From Sipunculus nudus (taxonomy: Eukaryota; Annelida; Sipuncula; Golfingiida; Sipunculidae), in the NCBI GenBank assembly GCA_026874595.1, contig CM049317.1, forward strand, positions 64,562,118 through 64,626,117: a stretch of DNA of 64,000 nucleotides, read 5' to 3'. The notes beneath the pieces are model-generated. The model was not told the origin of the DNA. It searched no databases and saw only the letters and a program-made list of their open reading frames with translations. Of this stretch, positions 12,561 to 23,461 are shown in pieces. Both the position numbers and the translations under genes were made by a program. Every line of letters starts with the position of its first letter. Position 1 is the stretch's first letter.

Positions 12561-15500
12561 CCCCAACACAGCTGTTTTGTACATAATTATTAATGAATAA
12601 TTATTGTTATATAAACCTAATATCATTGAAAACATGAGCTCTTTTGTAGAACTGTCTATGAAAATGATACAGTCCTACAACCACAGCCACCTAAACCAAT
12701 TAAACAGACCTTATGATGTGGCTTGGAGAATAGATAGTCATGTTATTTCACCATGTAAAACATGATTGTGCTGTGAATATTTTTCATATACTGTGGTTTC
12801 CTTTTTTTGCAAGGGTTTCAAATTCATGATATTTTCAAAAGGGGAGTAATCATGAAAATTTAATCTTAACATGAAAATAAAAGGTTGACATGAATATAAA
12901 TAGAGTGCATGTGTTTAAACTTAAAAAAATTTATATTATAAATGATACAAGTACTTTCCCATTGTCTGCCATTAATGAACAATATTTTTTGTCAAGATAA
13001 TTATGTACACATCATGTTTGATATTATTAATTCACATAATAATGGTGTATTGGACTCATGTATTGTGAGATTGCAAAAATGAACCCCCCCGTAAAAAAAC
13101 TGAAAAGTTCAAATTGCAATATTAACCCTGCAATCATGGAGCCAACAATAATATGTTTGATTGAAAATTCCTATAAATTCCCAATTTTGTCTCCTGACAT
13201 GGTCAACTTTATGTTTGAGGAAATAACAATGATTTGAACGAAAGGTTTAAAACTCCTTGATTTAAAGGAAATAAGTCGCCCCATATTACACTTAAATGTG
13301 TGTTAACTAATATTGTCAATTTTTACCATATATCCTTATTTAATTACTTTGTTCAGTAAACTGGGAAAACAGTAAATGAGTGAAGTTTCCCAGAGTTGTT
13401 AAAGTCTTTTTTTTTAATGACTTTGATCTAACGTAACACCTTTGGTAACAAGAAATATTTGAACTTTTTAAACTAGAGAGTAATGTAAGATTGACCAGCC
13501 ATTCCTTTGGTGAATTGTGCATTAGATATTTCTTCTGTAAAGTTTTGCTCATACAAGTTTTGCTCACGTCACATTAAATGTTGTACGATGGAGAGTTTGT
13601 TGTGAGCACTAGATCACCAATGAAGTTTAATTTCCATGTTGAATTTTGCGAACTATAAAACTTGATAGAATTAAATTTGGTGTATGCAAATGGGAATTTG
13701 CAGCACTGGAAAAAAATGTCTGCACAAAATAATAGTAAATTATGTGATTCAGTGCAAGAACTAGCTGTTTAATATATTTTGTCATTGACTTAAGACTGTT
13801 AGTTTTAAAGCTACAGCAGCACTTTCAGTAGAACTCTTTCTTTACTGTCATTAGATGATTTGACTTTCAGGTTTATGAAGTATATATATATAAAGAGTGT
13901 TACATTTAAAAATTGACACCTAAATATAAAGGTGACATGCTTTATGTTATAGTCCCTTACTTTTGATTTTATAGTATTCATCCTTCATTTAATTAAGAAA
14001 ATAAAACCAGAGACTGAGTCTTCAATGATAACAAAGCACCCTGTGTGCTTGAAAGAGGGGTAAACCCTGCTGAATAGACTGAAGAGTAGTGAGCATATTT
14101 TGGCACTGGCCAGTTTGTGAACAAGTTGGGTGCTGCCCCCTGGTGATACACAACAAGACTAAATTTTTACTTTTTTTTTTATTGTTCATGAATGCGAGTG
14201 TCTTTGTTTGATATTTTACTAAATTAATCAAAACCTGACCATTTGTTCTATTAAGTCTTAAAACACGTATCTTCCATGTTATGTGTTATATTATACACTG
14301 CCATACAGTGCTTGTTTTAATTAATGTAAAATGAGTGCTGCTAGTAGTACTGAATTTGTTAATAGGTTAATTCATTCAAAATGATTTATAGATAATTATG
14401 TGATATAAACTACCTTGTATCTCTAACTGTAGCCAAATAATGAATCCCATAAGGCATTCGGCTAACAGAATTGAATATAACCATCGGTCAAACCTCAGTT
14501 TTGTCATGAAAAAAAAAAACAAACCCAAAAACAGGGCCTAATTTACCATTAGGAAACGAAAAAAGGGGGATTAAATGTTTGACATAATAAATTTAGTATT
14601 TTTAGTGTTAGAAAAATTCAATTCATGAATTTATGACCTTTTCCCCAAATTATATTTATTAGTCTTTCAAGCTAGATATGCACAAATGTAAAGATTTTTT
14701 TAAAAATTCCAGGGCACTGGAAACACCCCTTTTCCAATTGAAATAATTTCCCATATTTTTATGTTTGCACCAAGACATTGTCACCATCAGTTGCACAGAA
14801 ATGCCATCAGATTATGTTCTGATCACTAGAGAGAAAGATACATTTAAGAGTGTTATATGGTCTTGTTGAATACCATGGTCAATGTTAAGCTCTAAGTATT
14901 CAGTAGAGCTTCTAGAGCCAGTGGTCTCTAGTAAAATGTGTATGACCATAGGCAAAACAGCTTATTGAATGTGAGGCAGATTATTATTTTTTTTTTTTTC
15001 ATATATTTCATCTTAGTTATAAATTTACATGTTTGCACTGGAATATGTGACAGGGAAAATTGAAGTGAAATAGGAGTTTATTATGTACATACAGTAAAAG
15101 TAATGTGTATATATTAAATTAAATAAAAAGCATATCACATAGGCAGTTATTCACACAAACACTGTGTAAGTCCATTTTGGTGTTGTATATTTACCCTAAA
15201 AGATAATTATTATCCAAGAGGATTTTTCTTTAAATATTAATTGAAATTCTGTAATGTTGATGTAAAAATTGCATTTTGAGTTTTGACTCATTCATTTCTT
15301 GAATTTTAATGTTGTATTTTGCATTTGAAAATCTTGTCTGATTGGAATTTATAAAATGCCTAACAGTAGTGCTTTATTAAGAAAGCATGATATAAGATCT
15401 CAGTGATGTGAGATTTGATTATGAGCATTTCATCCACATTCCCCTGTATGTTATGTTATGACTTAAAGGGACATAAGCACAGTCAGTGTGCTGATACATT

Positions 15501-15874
15501 TTCAAAATCACGTGTACATTAAATAATTTTTTTGGGTGTTTTTATGTGTACAGTAAGTTATTAGTCTTTATGAATGTAATACGTTTTATCTTACCTCTGT
15601 GAAATGGAATAAAGTTATTCTGAAAAATAGCACCTTCAGTAGTTTACTACATATACAGTAAACTCTCCTTTAAGGGACACCTCCCTAATATAGATATCTG
15701 TGTATTACTGGCAGAAGCCTACTTCAGGTTCTACTTAACATTTTCTGTCAGCTCTGGAGTCTTCAGATTATGTTTTGTAAATTAAGGTGTTCTGGAAAAT
15801 TTTGTCATTCAGAAAGTTACATATTTAATTTGTCACTTCCCTGTAATAAGCAGGTCACATCCCACATGAACTTG

Positions 15875-15880
15875 AATAAA
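15875..15880 (+). terminator. Candidate polyadenylation signal for ADAR
   Basis: A canonical AATAAA hexamer is followed within about 15-35 bases by a GT-rich tract (gttatttgttgttgtgttg), the usual arrangement of a metazoan cleavage and polyadenylation site. A second AATAAA at 15608 is an alternative. Confidence 0.45.
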
Positions 15881-17110
15881 TCTTTTTATGCAGTTATTTG
15901 TTGTTGTGTTGTTTCATGAACTGGTGCGTTGCACTCTTGTTAATTAATATTCATAGCTCTGACCATACATGCTGTCACATAACACACTAGCAGAGAACTT
16001 CGACCAATTGCATTTCAAATATTTTGCATTTTATTGTCCAGAATTAATACACCTTTTGCCAGAAAAGTAGCAAACAGGATAATTAATGTATAAACTGATT
16101 CTGTAGCTTCCTTTTTAAAATTTTGTTCTGGGCATATTCATGTAATGCCTTAATTGCACATGAACTGGGTTCAAAAATTTCCAGTACTGTGGACCTGGCG
16201 CACTTTCCTATATCCTTGCTGCCCTGAATATCAGCAATGTATTAAGGTGGCAGGATTGGCAAAAAAAAAATCCTGTATCTAAAATCAGAAAGGTACACCA
16301 TTTTTAAGCACCCAGTTACAGTAAGCCACTCTTTAATTGGCTAATATGAAACTACATGACAAAAGCTCAAGTGTTTTCTTTTCCTTAACAGTGTATATAT
16401 CTTTTTGAAATACGAAATTTCAATTTTTTTTATTGAATCAAAATTTCAAATGTTCACGTTTTGATTTGCACGCCCCTCATGAAAAACTACTATTATAATG
16501 CAAAAGTCTATTTGTCATTCAAAATATTTGTACTACTGACAAGAACAGAATTGCAATAATTTGTACGTTTCAAGACCAAGCATATGTTAAACCGAAAGCC
16601 CAGTAAATGCTCATTGATGCTTTTGGCTGGTTTATTTTTATGCCAAAAGAAATAAAGGTTACATTTAGCATTTGGACTTGGAAGAAAAAGCTAGTGATGG
16701 ATATTTTGAGGACTATTAAGGAATTTTTTATTAAATTACTTGAAACTGAATGCTACTTTCGATTTAGCCGTGAATACACGACTTGGTAATGTTAGAGGGA
16801 CGAAATGGGGCTATTCATGATTATGCTAAAATAAAACCCTGGAATTTAGTTGTGAAAGAAAGAAAATAGAGTTGCATCAAACAGAAGTGTGTTCAGTAAA
16901 TAGTTCAGTTATCATCTTATAGATGGCAGCACTATATTATTAAACACGTCTGGCAGCAGCTCCTGCTCATTTTCACCCACGTCCAGTTTATATAGAGCAA
17001 ACAGTGCAACTTCATTTTCAGTTTTAACCGAACACATTTTATTTGCCTGCTGAATAAATTTCAGAATAATCTCAAGGAAAACCTGACCCAGAAGTTTTCC
17101 AATCCTTTTA
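15881..17110. other. Unassigned intergenic stretch
   Basis: AT-rich sequence after the probable end of the ADAR transcript. I see no gene, RNA or repeat with support here. Confidence 0.3.
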
Positions 17111-17765
17111 GTTGTATCCGCCAAAACAATTCTGCTCATATAATGTTTTCAGCTGGAGGCAGCCGCATAGGTTTCCGGAGAATTCTTCCGTAACCACTGC
17201 TCGGAATTTTATGAATCTCAGACTTATGATCGAGTCAAAGTGAACTACTACGCCCTCATTTTGGGTTGACCTATGACCTTTCCCCTCTGCAGAGCGTCCA
17301 TCTGTGCATTCGTTTTCACACATAAATCCAGATATCTTGGCACTTGTTTGACGAATCAGGCTGAAATTATGCATGAGTAAATCTCTTTGATAGCTTTATA
17401 TCATACACAAAAAAGGTGGCGCTGAAATTTTTCATGTGTATAATCTTGGATAGATTTCTTGTTAATATGACAGATGGCGCCACCTACAATCATGTTTATG
17501 CTGCAGACATCCATGCTTATACCTCACTACTGGTTTGATGTATTGGCCTGAAACTTTGTATGTGGTTTGCTTACCCACCCGAAATTTTGCTTGTGTATAC
17601 CACTGTGATAACTTTCTTTTTCCAACAACAGATGGTGCCACCTACCATCATGTTCACGTTTCAGACATCAGTGCTAATATACACTTCTCACTCTTATTTC
17701 CCCTTACCACTCAATCCATGCCTCACCTCAAACATAGAAGTCTTGATTTCGGCGGATACACGTAG
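17111..17765. mobile_element. Non-autonomous element with GTATCCGCC terminal inverted repeats
   Basis: The left end reads TTGTATCCGCCAAAAC and the right end holds GGCGGATACA, so the element has inverted termini about 650 bp apart. Inside are repeated phrases such as CAGATGGCGCCACCTAC and CAGATGGTGCCACCTACC, with GCCTGAAA(C/T)TTTG phrases between them. A related copy with the same left end (TTGTATCCACCAAAACA) starts at 26591. There is no transposase ORF. TAGT on both sides could be a target-site duplication, but this is weak. Confidence 0.6.
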
Positions 17766-18584
17766 TCGCTTGTCGACTTCTTGTATTCTTGTTTAATATT
17801 ATTAGTTTTTCAAACATCATATACGATTGTTCTATTAGATGGAGGTAAGCTTCAAAATACAGTAATGAAACCTGGGAAACCATATTAGTTGTACCACTCC
17901 CTAACAGTTATAACGTTTTCCTGCTTTAAATATATACTGTGACTTCATATTATGGCTAACATAGACGGGAGAATTTAAATACTGGGCTTACAAAGTTTAT
18001 CGTTTTATTTACTCTGTGGAAGTTTTCATTTCTTTAAAATATTGATATTATGATTAATGAAAACTGCCTCATTTTTAATTTTAATCTAACTTTTATATTA
18101 GTTACAGATTATCAATAAAATGTGCAGTTCTCTACTTTTAATGATAAAACAAAGACGCAGCTTAATGAGACTGTATATGTCAAGCCCCACGTGGTTCATG
18201 TAATAAAAAGCGGACTGATTGGTTCAGCTGTGAAGAGAATGCATTGAGATTCATCATCTGAACTCCGATAACAACTGCGGTGTTACTATGCATGTTACTA
18301 AACATAGTTTTACATATATATCCACCCCCTTCCCCCCTTCCCCGGAACATTTGGTAAGAATCAATATTCACAGTTGAAATGTAGGGAGTCAGATTCATAT
18401 CTTGATTATTGCGTCAGGTATATAAATCCGTGGACTATATAAAGGACAATAAAGCAACAAAGAAAGTTCTGACACAGGATGCAGTAATCCTGAAGACATG
18501 AGTCTTAGTGAGACTGTTATCATGTGCATGTATGGTGTTACCGTGAACCATGTTGGCGACAGAACCTGGAAAAAATATGATTGC
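17766..18584. other. Unassigned intergenic stretch
   Basis: No gene or clear repeat seen, apart from a C/T-rich patch near 18321-18343. Confidence 0.3.
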
Positions 18585-18669
18585 ACCGAGACATCCACTC
18601 TCGTTGGTCTGATTCTTGGCCTTGTGCCAGAAATGGTGTAATCAGACCAACGAGAGCAGGTGTCGCATG
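18585..18669. repeat. Hairpin: 17-bp perfect inverted repeat within longer imperfect arms
   Basis: CTCTCGTTGGTCTGATT at 18598-18614 is the exact reverse complement of 18640-18656, with a 25-base loop. The outer 13-14 bases (GACATCCA... and ...AGGTGTC) also pair imperfectly, giving about 30-bp arms. This is consistent with a foldback element. Confidence 0.75.
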
Positions 18670-18846
18670 TTTAAAAATTTTAAGGTAGATGCACAATGCA
18701 ATAACATGCTTCCCTTGGTCTGATAACAATTCTCTGCTCTCTCCTGGTGGTGTATCTCAGAGAACCTTGCCATAAAATGCAGTGGTTAAAACCAAAAGGG
18801 AACCATGGGCGACCGCGGTGTATAACCGCTGATTGAGGAGCCACGG

Positions 18847-19076
18847 GCGGATCCAGGATTTAGGAAAGGGGGGGGGGGGGGCCTCTGACCCAGAATGATT
18901 TATGAAAAACCTTAAAAAAGGGTCCTCACGTCCAGAAAAAGGGCGGTCCAGGCCGGAACTTTTGCCCGAAACCCTTAAAAAATGTTGCAACGGATGATAA
19001 AAAAAAAAGGGGGGGGGGGGGGGTCCGGACGTCCTAGCCCCCCCCCCCCCCCTTAACACCCCCAACCCGGATCCGC
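18847..19076. mobile_element. Poly(G)-bearing short element with GCGGATCC termini
   Basis: The element starts GCGGATCCAGGATTTAGG and ends GGATCCGC, making an 8-base perfect inverted terminus. Just inside are long homopolymers: G at 18868-18881, G at 19009-19023 and C at 19038-19052. The inside phrases are Pro/Phe-coding by chance on the minus strand. A diverged member of the same family lies at 27445-27676. It resembles short MITE-like repeats widespread in invertebrate genomes (recognition from memory). Confidence 0.6.
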
Positions 19077-19116
19077 TTCTGGGGGCCTAATGCACCGCCA
19101 CGTGCTTCTTGTGAAA

Positions 19117-19213
19117 GTTCCGTCCACTAATATGATATCAGCGGACTTCTTCAGACTGCAAGCAGTAGCGGTCACGCAGTCTGATAACGGCCACTTACAA
19201 GAGTGGACGGAAC
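19117..19213. repeat. Foldback element with two-part arms
   Basis: GTTCCGTCCACT (19117-19128) is the perfect reverse complement of 19202-19213. Further in, AGACTGC (19153-19159) pairs with GCAGTCT (19176-19182). The two paired blocks sit at similar distances in each arm, so this is an imperfect hairpin of about 45-bp arms. Confidence 0.7.
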
Positions 19214-20196
19214 TGTATCTACTTGTAAATTAAATGGCTATGCATTATACTTCGCCAACCTCATGAAACGTTTAATATACGTTTATATACACGTTTGAAA
19301 TAGCCGTGCGTGCGTATATGCTTGAACTGACCGAGGCGCGAAGCAGTACGGCGATCATATACGTATCCAGTTACTGCTTAAACAAACTTTGCTGTCTTCA
19401 TTCAGTCGAAAATCCGTTATATTTCTTTCACACGGCAAATGCAAATTAATTTAACAACGTTTTGAATGCAAATAGAGCGTTCACTCGGCAATCCAAAGCG
19501 TTTAAAAAAAGTGTTGCATAAAAAGTGTTAGATCAAGCTCCTGAAGTTGTTTCATTCCGTATTGAATGAATATTTTTTATCCGCTTTACTAATGTGTCAT
19601 GTGGACATTCTAGTACGGTTAGGACTTAGTTTTGAGTTACCCGGTAAATAATTTACGGTGTTACCCTCCAAGAAAGCTATCAGTTACCCCCCCCCCCCCC
19701 CGCTTATGCGCTTTGACCTTATGCCTTTATGTGAACGCAAAGCACGGGTTCAAACCGATTTGGTCTACTTTGCCCAAATCGTTTTAAAAACGTTTTGTGT
19801 GTGGAAAGAGTTTTAGTTTACGCAAACCCCATGGCTGAAAGTCACCTCTTGTGGTGATATTTACATACGTACTGATAGATATTGGGTTTACATTTGTTAC
19901 AACAAGGTGTGTGCGGGCTTTTACGCACATATATGCACACATCAGTTTTAATCTGCACCTTCATGCATGAGTTACAAAGCGTTAAAGCCCATCAGCATCA
20001 TGGTAAATTCGCAAGGTGCGATATTGTAATGCATAATATCACGGAATGTGAAAAAATAAAACAAGTTGTCTTTCAATGCCTCAGCTTAAAATTGACCAAA
20101 TGAGCCATCTGTTCTTGAAATCTGATCTAACACTTTGTGTAATGATGGTTTGTATCAAGGGGTTGCAAATTTATTTGTTATTTTTTATCATTCCAG
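19214..20196. other. Upstream region or intron of the dsRNA-binding protein gene
   Basis: A C run sits at 19687-19701. No first exon or promoter could be supported by eye. The stretch ends in the acceptor at 20196, so part is likely intron. Confidence 0.35.
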
Positions 20197-20210
20197 ATCC
20201 AACCGATCCC
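20197..20210 (+). other. In-frame codons between acceptor and candidate start
   Basis: The bases between the splice acceptor and ATG 20211 stay open in frame and would encode PTDP before the Met. The choice between an internal Met (upstream coding exons, perhaps with a DZF domain outside the window or unrecognised) and a true start cannot be made from the sequence. Confidence 0.4.
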
Positions 20211-21641
20211 ATGTCCACTATCCCCGCCTTCTCCGGAAACGTGTCTGACTGGCTTAAGCACAAGGTGGTCAACCCGAACAAGAAGGAGATTCCGAAGAGC
20301 CCGACCAGCAAAGCCACGCCCACCTTCCTGGCTGATGGAGGCAAGAACGCGATCCAGCTGCTGAATGAGTTATTCCACGGACTGATGTACGAAACTAAAG
20401 AAACCTCAGAGGATCCTGAGAACAAAACGTTTGAGGTCACGTGTCAGATAAACGACGTGACGTACACGGCACCGGGCCCCAGCAAAAAAGCCGCCAAATT
20501 GGCTTGCGCAGAAAAGGCATACACTGAGCTGTCCACTAGCCCTGACTGGGGGTCGATTATGTCAATGAAGAAAGAGCGCCGGCAGCGCCACCTGGACCGC
20601 AAACGCGACTGGTGGAACAAGAGGCTTCAGGGCGAAGCCGAGGGCGCCATGCCGGATTGGAAAATCAAACGCGCGGAGAAGCTTATCACGGGAAGTAAGC
20701 AGCCTGCTCTGCCACAAAACGCTATTGGTCGTTTGAACGATTTCTACCCCGGCCTCCGATACATCCTGGACAACAAGGGCACGTTCAGCAAACCGTCATG
20801 GACGGCTGACGTGGAAGTGAGCGGAATGACCTTCAAAGGCACCGGCACAAACAAACAGGAAGCAAAGATTAACGCAGCAGAGAAAGCCATGAAACGATTC
20901 AACATCAAGTACAAAGGAGAAGGTGGCATCAGCAAAGCTGGTCTTCTCAATACTATGGCAACAAGGGCAGGAAATAATACCGGAAGATGGGGATTTAACA
21001 AATTTGGCGGCGGCCAAGGTGGAGGAAGAGGGGGAAATAGCGCTCAGATGGTGCAGCGTCTTAAAGCCATGGCTAGTGGAGGTACTTTACCTGGATTTGT
21101 AAAAGCTGTCAACCCAAGTGGTGGAAATCAGAGAGGTCGCGGAAGGGGAAGAGGTCAAGTGTCAACGGCATTTGAGTCAAAAGACACGCAGCAGTCCCAT
21201 ACCCACCAGGGTCACCATCACCACTGGGGGCGTGGCCGAGCACGAGGTAGAGGCCGAGCAGCTGCTCAGAGCACCACCAGCACGTGGTCATCAGGCTCAA
21301 GCTATTCCGGAAACTTAGACTTCGGAGGTGGGTACGGCAACCCCACCGAGAGCTCCTACACTGAAGAAAGCTACAACTACGGCTCGGGGGCCGATTCTAA
21401 CGGTTACAACCAGAGCAGCAGCGGCTACGCTGCCCAGAGCACTGGAAATTACGGTCAAGGGTTTGAAGGATATTCTTCCGGTTACAACTACGACAGCTAC
21501 GGAAACACCGGAAGCGGAACCAGTAGCTACATTGGAGGAGGAACCACCGGAGCGTCCACATCAGCAAGCACCGATTACTACGGCCAATCAGCAAGCGCAC
21601 CAGGCCCGGATAACTTTTACACAGGGCCCCAAGGATACTAA
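20197..21641 (+). CDS. dsRNA-binding protein with two dsRBDs, RGG box and Y/G-rich tail (ILF3/NF90-like C-terminal exon)
   Basis: An intact frame of 476 codons runs from ATG 20211 to TAA at 21639-21641. A pyrimidine-rich acceptor (tttttatcattccag) ends at 20196, so the exon probably begins at 20197 and upstream exons may add residues. ATG 20211 could be the true start if those exons are untranslated. Numbered from this Met: dsRBD1 is about 45-108 (NAIQLLNEL, GPSKKAAKL helix-2 motif); a basic linker is 115-160; dsRBD2 is 169-231 (NAIGRLNDF, PGLRY, GTNKQEAKI); an RGG/RG and His segment is 262-350; a Tyr/Gly/Ser-rich low-complexity tail is 354-476. Paired dsRBDs followed by RGG and a G/Q/S/Y-rich tail is the layout of ILF3/NF90-NF110, but no DZF domain is visible here. 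It should bind structured or double-stranded RNA, probably in nuclear RNP. The higher GC and CpG content than the flanks fits a coding exon. The domain call is secure; the orthologue is not. Confidence 0.85.
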
Positions 21642-22632
21642 CTCAAACCTACCGTGGTTCCGACTTGGATCTCATATTCACATAGTCAGTGACTGAACTG
21701 TTTCCTGTGTCGGATAACTGACCAAACCGCACTGCTTTGCAGTTCACAGAAATTTCTACACATTTGCGAATGTGAAAAGGTAGCCTATTTGTCTGCCAAT
21801 ATAAATAGGTCTTGCATACATATGGTGTGTATTATTACTTTGGTATTTGTCATCTTATACGGAAACATTTTAATCAGAAGTCGGAACAAAATATATACCA
21901 AGTGAAACAAATGGAAGAAAACATAAACTGGTTGTGCACAGTGTTTACAAAAATTATGCTCTAATTAATGTTTAACATTATTGTTTGGGATCTTCGTAAA
22001 ATTACGTATTGGTACGCGTAACTGATATCTTTCAAATTGTACTGCCAAACCCCAAAGAGGCAGAATTATTGCACTCATCACAGAGTTTTGATATAAATGC
22101 GCATTGTGAGCTTCAAGTGACCGCGTCATGGCAGACATGACCAGTGTATGACAATCTGATCAGTCAGTGTGGGATATGATGCGTGTCTTTTGCACATGGA
22201 ATACGCACTTAAACTCGAGACCAAGTACATTTGTTATACAGTGGATAACAATGACTTCATCAACATGATTTGGATCATTTTGAAAAAAAAATGATAAGCT
22301 TCACCGTATATGAAATATCAATATACACTAACACATTAAATAATATGTTTTATTATTAAAGAGGAACTGTTCGGCAGGACAGGCGGGGATCTATATTTTA
22401 ACAAAAGAAAAATTGCTGACATCAAGGTTAAACCGGATGATTAAATCCAATAAAATAGTTGTCCAGTTTTAGCCCTTTCCCTCCACATTTTACTCCGAAA
22501 GCAAAATTAGTTTGAATTTTGTATGTTGGAATTTTCTTTCAGTGGTTGAGATGGATTTCTTTATAGTAAGGATGTTCAAGTATGTTTCTTTTGTCCAGAT
22601 AGTTTTATTGTGTATTGATCCTAATTTTTTAA

Positions 22633-22636
<4 letters not shown>
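21642..22636 (+). other. 3' UTR and flank of the dsRNA-binding protein gene
   Basis: AT-rich sequence after the stop codon up to and beyond the AATAAA at 22449. No other gene is supported. Confidence 0.4.
22449..22454 (+). terminator. Candidate polyadenylation signal for the dsRNA-binding protein gene
   Basis: An AATAAA hexamer lies about 0.8 kb after the stop codon and is followed by a T/G-containing stretch (agttgtccagttttagcc). It would give a 3' UTR of about 0.8 kb. Confidence 0.35.

Positions 22637-22681
<45 letters not shown>
22637..22681. repeat. (TA)n microsatellite
   Basis: About 22 uninterrupted TA dinucleotides. Confidence 0.95.
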
Positions 22682-22685
<4 letters not shown>

Positions 22686-23259
22686 AGTTTAGTATGTACA
22701 TACACCTCGGCGTGATGATTATAGTGTTTTTGTACTTTGTGGTAAGTCGTACACTAAGCTTATAGTGTAATATAGTGAACGGTTGAACGTGAACAAGATT
22801 AACAGACGGATCGAAAAGTTTGTATGATTGAATGGCGAGCGTAATAGTGTCGTCAATAAAAAACTTAATCACGAATTTGTGTCTGATTTATTTATCCCTG
22901 TCGTCGATTATACTTTCCGTGGTCAACAAAAGTATCAGAATCTTCCTGGTGCAGATAGCAAATGGAGCATTACATGCAGCCAGTACGTTTTACGACATTT
23001 ACGTTTTTTCAAACGTTTTACACAGCACCAGACTTTGATCCCTCCCAACACATCCAAGTTACTCTAATATTTACTTAGTTTCATGAACTGACTATTCTGG
23101 ATCGTTAAAGTGAAAATTAGACAGCTCTCTTAGACTGCATTTATACCTCCACCAACATTCTTGGTCACCAGATTCGGGCCCGGGATATTGCTGGTATCCG
23201 GGGCAAACATCAAATTGTGTGTGCTACGTTATGTCAGAAAGTGCAATCCTTTAAAGGTT

Positions 23260-23285
23260 GGGGGGGGGGGGGGGGGGGGAGGGGG
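23260..23285. repeat. Poly(G) run
   Basis: Twenty G followed by A and five further G. It is among the longest homopolymers in the window. Confidence 0.9.
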
Positions 23286-23461
23286 TGATGGTACTCTTTG
23301 TTTCTTGAAAATAAGCTAGCATATGAGCCCCGATAAGAGGTAATAATAAAACTAACCATGGGCCAGATGAAGGCAGTGTATCGTATATATATTATGAAGG
23401 GACCCTAATTTATATAAAAAAAAGAAAAACTGAGACTGTTTACCTTATAGCAAAAGAATCG

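Larger units (their letters stand above)
11419..15880 (+). other. ADARB1: Probable long AT-rich 3' UTR of the ADAR gene
   Basis: Downstream of the stop codon the sequence is AT-rich with no convincing ORF for about 4.4 kb. Candidate AATAAA signals occur at 15608-15613 and 15875-15880. A stretch at 12455-12560 repeats variants of TTCCTATATTTTCC, and a short A run lies at 14511-14519. How far the transcript really extends is inferred from the polyadenylation signals only. Confidence 0.4.

Noticed and set aside
17108-17374. 88-codon minus-strand frame, and a similar one at 26587-26772, both ending in CFGGYN
   Set aside because: The shared ending is the translated terminus of the GTATCCGCC repeat, not conserved protein.
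18757-19065. 102-codon minus-strand frame rich in Pro, Gly and Phe
   Set aside because: It is created by the poly(G), poly(C) and poly(A) runs of a short repeat element.
21118-21696. Alternative-frame ORFs over the RGG and Y/G-rich exon
   Set aside because: They are shadows of the GC-rich low-complexity coding sequence; only the 20211 frame contains the dsRBDs and continues uninterrupted.
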